The position numbers were made by a program, and so were the translations under genes. The notes under the pieces were generated by a model, which made no database searches, was not told where the DNA came from, and was given only the letters and a program-made list of their open reading frames with translations. From the NCBI GenBank assembly GCA_018725275.1, contig QLUC01000098.1, positions 1 to 5,924 on the forward strand: DNA of 5,924 nucleotides, in the 5' to 3' direction. Positions 1-5,885 of this stretch are shown here, in pieces. Position 1 is the stretch's first letter. Each line of letters starts with the position of its first letter. The DNA is from Bacillota bacterium (GTDB lineage: Bacteria; Bacillota; UBA994).

Positions 1-1
1 A

Positions 2-385
2 AGGGAGTTAGTGGCCCGCGTAGAGGCGGTTCTCCGCCGCTACCAACCGCTCCCTGGCAGCGCGCCGGGCGAGGTGCTTAGATTGGCCAAGGGGCGACTG
101 GTTATTGATACCCTCCGCCATGAGGTTGCTTTAGACGATCGGCCTCTAACGCTTACCGTCACCGAGTACAGGCTCTTGCTGGTAATGGCGCGGTCACCCG
201 GACGGGTATTTAGCCGCGGCGAGCTCCTTCTGGTAGGCCAGGGCGAGCTGGCCACCGGTTTTGATCGCACTGTGGACAGCCACATTAAAAACTTGCGCCA
301 AAAACTAGAGGGCAAGCCCGAGCAGCCGTTATTCATTAAGACCGTCTACGGTGTGGGGTATAAGTTTGGGGAGCAAAGCAGATGA
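2..385 (+). CDS. OmpR/PhoB-family response regulator, C-terminal part (5' end outside window)
   Basis: This is the DNA-binding half of a two-component response regulator, which would bind target promoters after phosphorylation of a receiver domain that lies outside the window. The reading frame is open from base 2, and the residues before the first GTG (11-13) already fit the family: REL-VARVEAVLRRY is the usual end of the receiver domain and linker, so GTG 11 is not a real start. A winged-helix domain follows: LTVTEYRLL (first helices), SRGELL, the recognition helix around RTVDSHIKNLRQKLE, and the wing hairpin IKTVYGVGYKF at the C-terminus. The stop TGA (383-385) overlaps the ATG of the histidine kinase gene by four bases, indicating translational coupling in one operon. 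The partner kinase is broken, so the regulator may be an orphan or be phosphorylated by another kinase. Family assignment is firm; regulon and signal are unknown. Confidence 0.93.
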   Translation, partial: RELVARVEAVLRRYQPLPGSAPGEVLRLAKGRLVIDTLRHEVALDDRPLTLTVTEYRLLLVMARSPGRVFSRGELLLVGQGELATGFDRTVDSHIKNLRQKLEGKPEQPLFIKTVYGVGYKFGEQSR

Positions 386-822
386 AAGGCGGCATTGCCC
401 AAAAGATTACGCTCACGATTGTCGCGGTGGCGGTGGGTGGAATTGTGTTGGCCGGGCTGATGGCCAATGTGGCTTGGGAGTGGAATTTTCGCCGTTATTT
501 GAGCAGCGTGGCTGTAGAACAGAACGAAAAAATCGTCGAGGCACTGGTGGAGCTCTACAGTGAAGAGACGGCTTGGTCAGGGGTGCGGCATCAAGTGATG
601 CAGATGGGCCTGACCTCGGGTACGCAGATTCGCCTCTTTGACCAAGGCGGCGTTTTGGTCACCGATTCGCTGCCCCGCATGATGATGGGCAGGCACGGCC
701 GGCGCTGGCAGCTAGCGCAAGAGCAAAGGGGCTTGGTGCAGTCCTATGACTTAAAGATTAGCGAAAAAATGGTGGGCACAGTCGAAATTACCCGTTTAGG
801 ACAGCAGCGACATCTCTCATGA
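382..822 (+). CDS. N-terminal fragment of sensor histidine kinase (membrane/sensor part)
   Basis: This is the translatable first piece of the broken kinase, 146 residues. The start ATG overlaps the regulator's stop (ATGA), and GGGGAG at 368-373, eight bases upstream, is a good ribosome binding site. Residues about 11-30 form a single hydrophobic helix after a short basic N-terminus (MKGGIAQK). Residues about 31-140 would lie outside the membrane and include TQIRLFDQGGVLVTDS (81-96) and KMVGTVEITRLG (129-140), typical of the beta-strand core of a Cache/PAS-like extracytoplasmic sensor. The last four residues (RHLS) before TGA 820-822 are read in the wrong frame of what is properly the H-box coding sequence. 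The product would be a membrane-tethered sensor stub with no second helix and no catalytic part, so it cannot signal as a kinase. Confidence 0.6.
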   Translation: MKGGIAQKITLTIVAVAVGGIVLAGLMANVAWEWNFRRYLSSVAVEQNEKIVEALVELYSEETAWSGVRHQVMQMGLTSGTQIRLFDQGGVLVTDSLPRMMMGRHGRRWQLAQEQRGLVQSYDLKISEKMVGTVEITRLGQQRHLS

Positions 823-877
823 GTTAAGGACGCCGCTGGCCACTATACAAAGTTATCTCGAGGCTTTTCGGGACGGG

Positions 878-1486
878 GTGTTGCCCATAGATGGGCGAAA
901 CATCGCCGCGGTGCTCGAAGAGTCTGGTCGCTTGAGCCACATGGTCAATGACCTGCAGGAGCTAAGCGGGGCCGAACTGGCGGGCAAAAAAGTGGAGCTT
1001 TTGCCCATTGAACTAGGTGGTTTTTTGGCGCGCGAAGCGGATTTGGCCAGGCCACTCTTTGTGCAAAAGGGTATCGAGCTCGCTCTCGTGCGGGGGAAGT
1101 TGCCCGTGGTGGTGGCGGCGGACGAGGCCATGCTGCTCAAGGTGGTGCGCAATCTTTTGAGCAATGCCCATAAATACACTGCCGCGGGCGGCAGGGTGGA
1201 AATCCTGACCTTTGCCGGTGGGGAGGAAAACGGCTTCTTGGTGCGAGACAACGGTGTAGGCATGGAGGCGGAGCATCTGCCTTATATTTTTGAACGGTTT
1301 TACCGGGCCGACCCGTCGCGCACGCGGGGCACCGGCGGGTCGGGCATAGGTCTAGCCATTGTACAAGAACTTGTCCTGGGCATGGGTGGACGGGTGGAGG
1401 TGGAAAGTGAGCCGGGCCGGGGGAGCATGTTTCGCGTTACCTTTAAGATTCAGACGAGCGCGAGCGTCAGGTCCGCAGGCGGTTAA
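878..1486 (+). CDS. C-terminal fragment of sensor histidine kinase (dimerisation and ATPase domain)
   Basis: This is the catalytic part of the broken kinase. In this frame the coding sense extends upstream to base 800, covering DISHELRTPL with the phospho-acceptor His at 818-820, but the first plausible start codon is GTG 878, after the histidine. From that start (202 residues) the second dimerisation helix is followed by a full HATPase_c domain: N-box VVRNLLSNAHKY (residues 89-100), G1 box DNGVGM (124-129), F-box IFERF (137-141), G2 box GTGGSGIGLA (151-160). The catalytic residues look intact, suggesting recent inactivation. The C-terminus (SVRSAGG) runs into the left copy of the 30-bp repeat and ends with TAA 1484-1486 inside it. 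If translated alone, this would be a soluble ATP-binding domain without its phosphorylation site. I see no convincing ribosome binding site at 878. Confidence 0.5.
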   Translation: MLPIDGRNIAAVLEESGRLSHMVNDLQELSGAELAGKKVELLPIELGGFLAREADLARPLFVQKGIELALVRGKLPVVVAADEAMLLKVVRNLLSNAHKYTAAGGRVEILTFAGGEENGFLVRDNGVGMEAEHLPYIFERFYRADPSRTRGTGGSGIGLAIVQELVLGMGGRVEVESEPGRGSMFRVTFKIQTSASVRSAGG

Positions 1487-1496
1487 GTTCCCCAAT
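1467..1496 (+). repeat. Left copy of 30-bp direct repeat flanking the ATPase cassette
   Basis: It matches 3112-3141 at 28 of 30 positions (differences at 1472 T/G and 1491 C/G), with an uninterrupted 18-base core CCGCAGGCGGTTAAGTTC at 1473-1490. It contains the stop of the kinase gene on the plus strand. On the minus strand it reads GELNRLRT-stop, the same as the last residues of the UPF0182 protein (GELNRLRP-stop). Weaker similarity continues leftwards into an inverted-repeat-like stretch at 1453-1468. Confidence 0.85.
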
Positions 1497-1654
1497 TATA
1501 CTCCATCAAAAATGCTTTCCAGATAGCTGTCCAGTTCATCTGGTGAGCCTGGAGTACTTGCTGGCAAGGGGTATTCTGTTTCGCAAGTGATAGTGGCGAC
1601 GGATGCTGCATCAGTGCCACGGTATTCAATGGGGAAAGATGCGGTTATGTATAG
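1496..1654 (-). pseudogene. Possible 3' remnant of an unrecognised minus-strand gene
   Basis: Minus-strand translation from 1654 to the TAA at 1498-1496 gives 52 codons that read like a real protein C-terminus: ITASFPIEYRGTDAASVATI, then ETEYPLP, then an acidic helix-like tail SPDELDSYLESIFDGV. It has no start codon near its beginning; a TAA (1657-1655) lies directly upstream in frame, so the 5' portion is absent or decayed. I do not recognise the family. Its stop falls exactly at the edge of the left 30-bp repeat, consistent with a fragment carried in with the inserted segment. An open stretch of this length can arise by chance, so this is tentative and rests only on the composition of the peptide and its position. 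Confidence 0.28.
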
Positions 1655-1682
1655 TTATTCGCTATGAAAATATGCATTGCGG

Positions 1683-1711
1683 TTGACTTGGGGTGTACAA
1701 GCGAGCATAAT
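1683..1711 (+). promoter_or_regulatory. SigmaA/sigma70-type promoter of the ATPase gene
   Basis: TTGACT (1683-1688) and CATAAT (1706-1711) each match the -35 and -10 consensus at five of six positions and are separated by exactly 17 bases. Transcription would start near 1718, giving an untranslated leader of about 25 bases with its ribosome binding site before ATG 1743. The ATPase gene is therefore likely its own transcription unit, independent of the two-component operon upstream. Confidence 0.68.
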
Positions 1712-1726
1712 GGAAGTAATCATAGC

Positions 1727-1732
1727 GGAGGT
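1727..1732 (+). promoter_or_regulatory. Ribosome binding site deciding the ATPase start
   Basis: GGAGGT lies ten bases before ATG 1743. The frame is open further upstream to an alternative start at 1677, but that codon and the -35 box of the promoter lie together upstream of the expected transcript, and no comparable ribosome binding site precedes it. This fixes the start at 1743. Confidence 0.72.
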
Positions 1733-1742
1733 GAAATTTGAC

Positions 1743-3038
1743 ATGCTCAGAAGGAAGATAGCAGACGAATTACTCAAATGGAAAAATCGCGAAGGCAAAA
1801 TGTGCCTTGTGGTCAAAGGTGCGCGGCAGGTGGGCAAGACGTTCAGCATAGACAAATTCGCCCGTGAAAACTATGCGTACTATACCTATATTAACTTTGA
1901 CGAGAACCCTACATATAGAGCGATCTTTGACGGAGACTTGGATGTTGCAACACTGATTAAGCAAATATCTCTGCGTGTCCCAGGTGCCGAGCTCGTACAG
2001 GGTGAAACACTGCTTTTTCTTGACGAGATTCAGAACTGCCCACGTGCAAGGACGGCGCTGAAATTCTTTGCCATTGACAAGCGCTTTGACATCATTGCCT
2101 CCGGTTCACTGCTGGGGATAAACTACAAGGATGTTCCGTCCTACCCGGTTGGATATGTTGAGCACTTGGAGATGTACTCGCTCGACTTTGAAGAATTCCT
2201 TTGGGCAAATGGCGTCACTGAAAAATCTGTCGCTGACATCAAGGAGTATTTCAACAAGCGGGAAAAAGTCCCGTCGGCGATGCACGAAAAGATGATGGAA
2301 CTATTCAAAGAGTATATCGTGGTTGGTGGGATGCCACGGGTCGTTGATGAGTTTGTCGGAACACATAATTTTGCCAATGTGCTTAGGTTGCAAAAGGCTA
2401 TCATTAGCGACTACATCGATGATATTGCGAAATATGCAGAGGGCGCCGAAAAAACGAAGGCAAGAGCATGCTTTCTGTCCATCCCCAAGCACCTATCCAA
2501 GGACTACAAAAAATTTAGGTACAGTCTCGTTGAAAGTCATGGTACGGCAAGAAAGTTCGGTGGTAGCCTGATGTGGCTTTACGACGCAGGCATTATCAAT
2601 TTTTGCTATAATCTCTCTTTGCCAGAGCTGCCATTGGAAGGCAATGCCCGAAGCGACTGTTTCAAGGTCTATATGCGCGACACCGGGCTTCTGATGGCCA
2701 TGCTCGAAGAGGGCTCTCAGGAGGACATCATCGACGGCAACCTAGGCATTTACAAGGGCGCAATCTACGAGAACGTCATTGCCGACATCTTTAGCAAGTC
2801 TGGAAAAAAACTCTTTTACTTTGAGTATAATTCCCAGATAGAGGTTGATTTTTTTATCCGCCACAGCAAGCTGGTGACAGCCGTTGAAGTGAAATCCGCA
2901 GAAAACACGAAGTCGAAATCAATGACCGCCGTGATCGAGAATTATGGTGTAAAACAAGGCATCAAACTCTCTTCCAAAAATGTCGGCGGCACGGATGCTA
3001 TTGACAGCTATCCACTCTATATGGCGATGTTTCTATAG
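1743..3038 (+). CDS. AAA_14 / DUF4143-family ATP-binding protein
   Basis: This is a 431-residue P-loop ATPase of the AAA_14 plus DUF4143 type, predicted cytoplasmic. It begins MLRRKIADELLKWKN, the usual family opening, followed by Walker A GARQVGKT (residues 26-33), Walker B LLFLDEIQNCP (90-100) and a sensor-like IIASGSLLG (117-125). The middle includes LFKEYIVVGGMPRVVDEF (187-204), the typical entry to the DUF4143 region. Near the C-terminus E343, EVDFFI (367-372) and VEVKS (381-385) form the spaced E...D...ExK pattern of a PD-(D/E)XK nuclease-like fold. Length and motifs indicate an intact gene. No biochemical role is established for the family; ATP-dependent nucleic-acid handling or a conflict/selfish-element role is an inference from domain content. 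The gene is visibly more A/T-rich than its neighbours, has its own promoter and lies between 30-bp direct repeats, suggesting acquisition. It converges with the UPF0182 gene across 73 bases. The upstream in-frame codons from 1677 are rejected because they overlap the promoter. Confidence 0.93.
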   Translation: MLRRKIADELLKWKNREGKMCLVVKGARQVGKTFSIDKFARENYAYYTYINFDENPTYRAIFDGDLDVATLIKQISLRVPGAELVQGETLLFLDEIQNCPRARTALKFFAIDKRFDIIASGSLLGINYKDVPSYPVGYVEHLEMYSLDFEEFLWANGVTEKSVADIKEYFNKREKVPSAMHEKMMELFKEYIVVGGMPRVVDEFVGTHNFANVLRLQKAIISDYIDDIAKYAEGAEKTKARACFLSIPKHLSKDYKKFRYSLVESHGTARKFGGSLMWLYDAGIINFCYNLSLPELPLEGNARSDCFKVYMRDTGLLMAMLEEGSQEDIIDGNLGIYKGAIYENVIADIFSKSGKKLFYFEYNSQIEVDFFIRHSKLVTAVEVKSAENTKSKSMTAVIENYGVKQGIKLSSKNVGGTDAIDSYPLYMAMFL

Positions 3039-3094
3039 GTCAGATGCGATGGGGAAGGTTCCTAGAGCTGCAAAGTGCTTAGCAAGCGTTGAGC

Positions 3095-3113
3095 GATGCG
3101 TGCGCAGCGCATC
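3095..3113. terminator. Possible hairpin between the convergent ATPase and UPF0182 genes
   Basis: GATGCG (3095-3100) and CGCATC (3108-3113) can form a 6-bp stem around a 7-base loop (TGCGCAG) that is itself partly self-complementary. It sits between the two convergent genes and overlaps the first bases of the UPF0182 stop. No T-tract follows on either strand, so it is not a canonical intrinsic terminator; it might act in RNA 3'-end protection, or be fortuitous. Confidence 0.3.
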
Positions 3114-3141
3114 AGGGCCGCAGGCGGTTAAGTTCGCCAAT
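3112..3141 (+). repeat. Right copy of 30-bp direct repeat (3' end of the UPF0182 gene)
   Basis: This is the partner of 1467-1496, offset by 1645 bases, with two mismatches. It contains the UPF0182 stop (3114-3112) and its last codons. On the plus strand it also carries an open frame ending RIRAAGG-stop, which resembles the kinase C-terminus VRSAGG-stop at the left copy, so both copies can be read as the same ancestral convergent gene junction. Confidence 0.85.
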
Positions 3142-5853
3142 CAATCGTTCTAATTCTTGCAGATGCTGTCCGTAGCCGGCCCAGTTGCCGGTGCGGGCGG
3201 CTTCTTGCGCTTGGTTGAACGCCTGCTCAATGGCCTGCGCTAGCTGTTGTAGTGGCAAGGTGCCACCGATGGGGGGCGGGGGAGTGGTGGGTGGTGGGGT
3301 AGTGGGGGGTAGACTGCCCGCGAGTTCGGCCAAGGCGGCGGTGAAGGTGGGCGCCATGGCGATGTCGTCCGCGGTGGCCACGATGACGCGCTTTAGTTCG
3401 GGCAGGCTGTTGCCGGCGGCCTGGATGTAGAGGGGTTGAACATAGATGAGGGTATCGCCCAGGGGGATGACCAATAAGTTGCCGCGGAAGACGACGGAGC
3501 CACCCTGCCCCCAAAGCGTGAGGAGCGGGGAGATGTCGGCATCCTGATTGATGCGCGCCTCTATTTGCATGGGGCCTTGCACCAAAAGGTCCTTAGGGAA
3601 GCGGTAGAGAATGAGGTTGCCGTAGTTCTCGCCGTCGCTCTGCCCGGCCAGGTAGGCAATCATATTGTGTTTGGGGTTGTCGGGGGTGCCAGCCGGGGTG
3701 AGCGGCAGCACCAGGGCGAACTCATTTTGGTCGGTGGCGGTGCCCGGCAGGTTCATGATGACATAGTAGGGCTGCATGGCGCGCTCCTGCCCACCTTGCT
3801 GCTCGCGGGCGATGCGCCAGATGTCTTCTTTGTTGTAAAAGGTGGAGGGGCTGGTCATATGGTAGGTGGCGAGCACTTGCGCCTGTATGGCGAGGAGTTG
3901 CTCTGGGTAGCGAATATGCCTGCGCAGTCCGGAGGGCATTTCTGAGATGGGTTTTAAGAATCCGGGGAAGGCGGTACGCAAGGTGTTGGCGATGGGGTCT
4001 GCTTGGTCGACTTGATAGAAATCCACGGTGCCATGGTAGGCGTCAATCACGACTTTTACGGAGTTGCGGATGTAGTTGATGCCGCCCGGGGTTACTGGGG
4101 TGGAGTAGGGGTAGTGGGTCGAGGTGGTGTAGGCATCTAGCATCCAAAATAAGCGACCCTCATTGATGACTAGGTAGGGGTCGGGGTCATAGGTTAAAAA
4201 GGGTGCAATCATCCGCACGCGGTCCATTATGTTGCGATGAAAAAGGATGCGGCTGTCGCTTTGCACATCGTCCGACAAAAGGAGCATGGTGGTGCCGTAG
4301 CGCAGGCTGAACATGAGTTTGTTAAAGGGAGTGAGCACGATGCCGTCTTGGCCGGCGTAACGGGTGGTGGCGTTTTCTTCGCCCATAGGAAAGCTAAATT
4401 CATCGGTCTTGGCGTTAATAATTACATAACCCCCCGGGAACTCGCCAAAGTAGATTTCGGGGCGGGTGATGGCCAGCTCTGGCCGCACTGAGCGGGGAGG
4501 GATGTCTTGCACATAGAACAGGGGCTCGCCGCGGGGGCCAATGCGGTTCACCGGCGAGACGACGGCGCCGAAGCCATGGGTGTAGCGCAGGTGCTCGTTT
4601 ATCCAGGTGCGGGCGGCGGGGTTTAGGTCGGCTATGGAGAGCTCGCGCGCGGCCAGCATAACTTGCTCGAGTTGGCCGTCGAGCTGGTAGCGGTCGATAT
4701 CGACATCGTGAAAGCGGTAGTAGGTGCGTATGCCCTGAAGCTGGCGGTAGGACTGAAGCAAGGGCGTCCAGTCGAGGAGGCGGGTGTTGGCGAGGGTGTA
4801 GGCGTGTTCTTCTAGGTGGCTGGGCGCAAAGGGTACTGGGGCGGGCAGGTCCTTGATGGTGAGGTTGTCTAGGCCAAAGGCGCGGCGGGTAAACTCGATA
4901 TTGTGGCGGATAAAGGGTGTCTCGCGTGCGAGTTCGTTGGGTTCGACGACATACTGCTGGATGATGGCGGGGTAGATGGTGCCGACCAAAAGAGATATGC
5001 CGACCATGAGGGCGGGCACGGTGGTCAGGAGCTTGATGCGCAGTAATTTGAGGTTGGCTAAAGCAATTGTTGCGCCTAGCAAGGCGAGGACCATGAGGAT
5101 GTAAAGGATGGGGCGGGTGGCGAAGATGTCGGTGTAGCTTGCGCCAAAGGCGACGCCGCGGGGTGAGTACGCCAGACGGTAGGAGTCGAGGCGGTAAGAG
5201 ATGGCCTGAAGGATGAGGAGTAACGCGACGAGTAGCGACAGATGCCGTATGGCGCGCGGGTTGCCGCCGCGGGAGAGGTTGAGGTTGTTGGTGATAAGGT
5301 AGATGGCGAGGATGGCCAGCGAAAACATGAAGGCTACCCCAAAGGCGGCAGCGACCAGCCCCCCAATAAAGGGGAGGCGAAAGAGAAAGAAAGAGAGGTC
5401 TTGTTGGTAGATGGGGTCGACTACCCCCGCCGGTTGGGCGTGCCAGAACATCAGGGCCGAAAGCCCGGCGGAGCTGGCGGGTAGAGCGACGAGGACAGAA
5501 AGGGCGGCGGCGAGGCCGCGCAGGCCCCAGGTGACGCCTTTGCCGCGCAAAAAGGTTTCGATAGACTCGCGCCAAGGTTGTTCGGTGGGGTAGTAGCGGA
5601 TGTTGTCGGCGCTACTTTTTGCGGTGCGGGCGGCGAAGGAATTGCGCAGCGCCTCGAGGTTGGGCCAGAAAAATGCCAAGGCGAGGACAAAGGCCAGGGC
5701 AAAAACGCTTGCCTGGGCGAGCATGGTGCGCAGCAGGATGTGTTGGTAGCCTAGGGACAAGAGCCATAGGTAGTCGGTGTAAAAGCGGGCGGAGGAAAAG
5801 AGCACTGCCACCATTGCCATTACGAGCAGGAGAATTTTTGTCCGCGTCTTCAT
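3112..5853 (-). CDS. UPF0182 family large integral membrane protein
   Basis: This is a 913-residue protein of the UPF0182 (COG1615) family, within the usual size range of roughly 850-1000. It is predicted to sit in the cytoplasmic membrane with a large soluble part; no function is established for the family. About seven hydrophobic segments occupy the first third: residues about 7-22, 44-63, 111-135, 162-187, 204-219, 247-266 and 276-298. The family-characteristic stretch QQYVVEPNELARETPFIRHN (299-318), then IEFTRRAFGLD, follows the last helix. The soluble region runs to about 848 and ends in a proline/threonine linker PPTTPPPTTPPPP (849-861). A charged, probably helical tail to residue 913 follows. 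ATG 5853 is preceded by GAGGTGG (5864-5858), a strong ribosome binding site, and by the expected short basic start MKTRTK. The reading frame is intact. Its last codons form the right copy of the 30-bp repeat. It faces the ATPase gene, so the two are not co-transcribed. Confidence 0.95.
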   Translation of the reverse strand: MKTRTKILLLVMAMVAVLFSSARFYTDYLWLLSLGYQHILLRTMLAQASVFALAFVLALAFFWPNLEALRNSFAARTAKSSADNIRYYPTEQPWRESIETFLRGKGVTWGLRGLAAALSVLVALPASSAGLSALMFWHAQPAGVVDPIYQQDLSFFLFRLPFIGGLVAAAFGVAFMFSLAILAIYLITNNLNLSRGGNPRAIRHLSLLVALLLILQAISYRLDSYRLAYSPRGVAFGASYTDIFATRPILYILMVLALLGATIALANLKLLRIKLLTTVPALMVGISLLVGTIYPAIIQQYVVEPNELARETPFIRHNIEFTRRAFGLDNLTIKDLPAPVPFAPSHLEEHAYTLANTRLLDWTPLLQSYRQLQGIRTYYRFHDVDIDRYQLDGQLEQVMLAARELSIADLNPAARTWINEHLRYTHGFGAVVSPVNRIGPRGEPLFYVQDIPPRSVRPELAITRPEIYFGEFPGGYVIINAKTDEFSFPMGEENATTRYAGQDGIVLTPFNKLMFSLRYGTTMLLLSDDVQSDSRILFHRNIMDRVRMIAPFLTYDPDPYLVINEGRLFWMLDAYTTSTHYPYSTPVTPGGINYIRNSVKVVIDAYHGTVDFYQVDQADPIANTLRTAFPGFLKPISEMPSGLRRHIRYPEQLLAIQAQVLATYHMTSPSTFYNKEDIWRIAREQQGGQERAMQPYYVIMNLPGTATDQNEFALVLPLTPAGTPDNPKHNMIAYLAGQSDGENYGNLILYRFPKDLLVQGPMQIEARINQDADISPLLTLWGQGGSVVFRGNLLVIPLGDTLIYVQPLYIQAAGNSLPELKRVIVATADDIAMAPTFTAALAELAGSLPPTTPPPTTPPPPIGGTLPLQQLAQAIEQAFNQAQEAARTGNWAGYGQHLQELERLIGELNRLRP
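3271..3309 (+). other. G-rich tract with G-quadruplex potential inside the UPF0182 gene
   Basis: The plus strand carries five G-runs (6, 5, 3, 4 and 6 bases) separated by loops of 1, 6, 4 and 4 bases, which meets the usual pattern for a four-stranded G structure. It is the non-coding complement of the codons for the Pro/Thr linker of the UPF0182 protein, so the G-rich strand is the transcription template and the mRNA carries the C-rich version. The bias may be only a by-product of proline codons. Confidence 0.5.
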
Positions 5854-5857
5854 TTAG

Positions 5858-5864
5858 CCACCTC
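5858..5864 (-). promoter_or_regulatory. Ribosome binding site of the UPF0182 gene
   Basis: Minus-strand GAGGTGG ends four bases before the ATG at 5853, with its GAGG core seven bases away. This is close spacing but a strong match to the 16S rRNA anti-Shine-Dalgarno sequence, and it supports the chosen start. Confidence 0.7.
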
Positions 5865-5879
5865 ATTTTCTTACCTTTA

Positions 5880-5885
5880 ATGATA
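5880..5885 (-). promoter_or_regulatory. Weak candidate -10 element upstream of UPF0182
   Basis: Minus-strand TATCAT (5885-5880) matches the -10 consensus at five of six bases and lies about 26 bases before the ATG. No good -35 hexamer sits 16-18 bases further upstream, only an A/C/T-rich AACTTT-like stretch. The true promoter may be outside the window. Confidence 0.22.

Larger units (their letters stand above)
382..1486 (+). pseudogene. Sensor histidine kinase, disrupted by internal deletion and frameshift
   Basis: This locus is the cognate sensor kinase of the upstream regulator but does not encode one continuous protein. The first part (382-822) gives a membrane helix and an extracytoplasmic sensor region. 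The second part (open from 800 to 1486, shifted +1) gives the H-box SHELRTPL, dimerisation helices and a complete HATPase_c domain. A normal kinase of this architecture has a second membrane helix, usually a HAMP linker, and the start of the dimerisation helix between VEITRLG and DISHELRTPL. Here the two motifs are almost adjacent (about 781-841). A simple deletion with its junction near 796-810 whose length leaves remainder 2 on division by 3 would explain both the missing domains and the frame change. No usable ATG, GTG or TTG lies in the second frame before the phospho-acceptor histidine (codon 818-820). An assembly or chimera error at this point is the main alternative. Confidence 0.82.

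Noticed and set aside
814..823. Programmed +1 frameshift at CTC TCA TGA joining the two kinase fragments.
   Set aside because: A shift could restore the H-box frame but not the missing second membrane helix and linker, and no stimulatory signal is evident. A deletion explains both anomalies.
853..1276. Minus-strand open frames opposite the kinase catalytic domain.
   Set aside because: They are antisense shadows of a region with unmistakable histidine kinase motifs, and their translations show no recognisable domain.
1664..1741. Short plus-strand frame starting ATG AAA (25 residues) just before the ATPase gene.
   Set aside because: It spans the -35 and -10 boxes and the ribosome binding site of the ATPase promoter, has no ribosome binding site of its own and shows no recognisable sequence.
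1467..3141. Insertion sequence or composite transposon bounded by the 30-bp repeats.
   Set aside because: No transposase or recombinase gene and no terminal inverted repeats are visible, and the flanking repeats are direct, imperfect and overlap coding ends.
3185..3945. Plus-strand open frames opposite the UPF0182 C-terminal region.
   Set aside because: They have low-complexity Gly/Val/Ala composition, lack convincing ribosome binding sites and are fully contained in the UPF0182 gene.
4415..5575. Long open frame (386 codons) on the minus strand overlapping the UPF0182 gene.
   Set aside because: The translation is dominated by Arg, Pro and His, as expected from an alternative frame of G+C-rich coding DNA. 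It lies wholly inside the well-supported UPF0182 gene.
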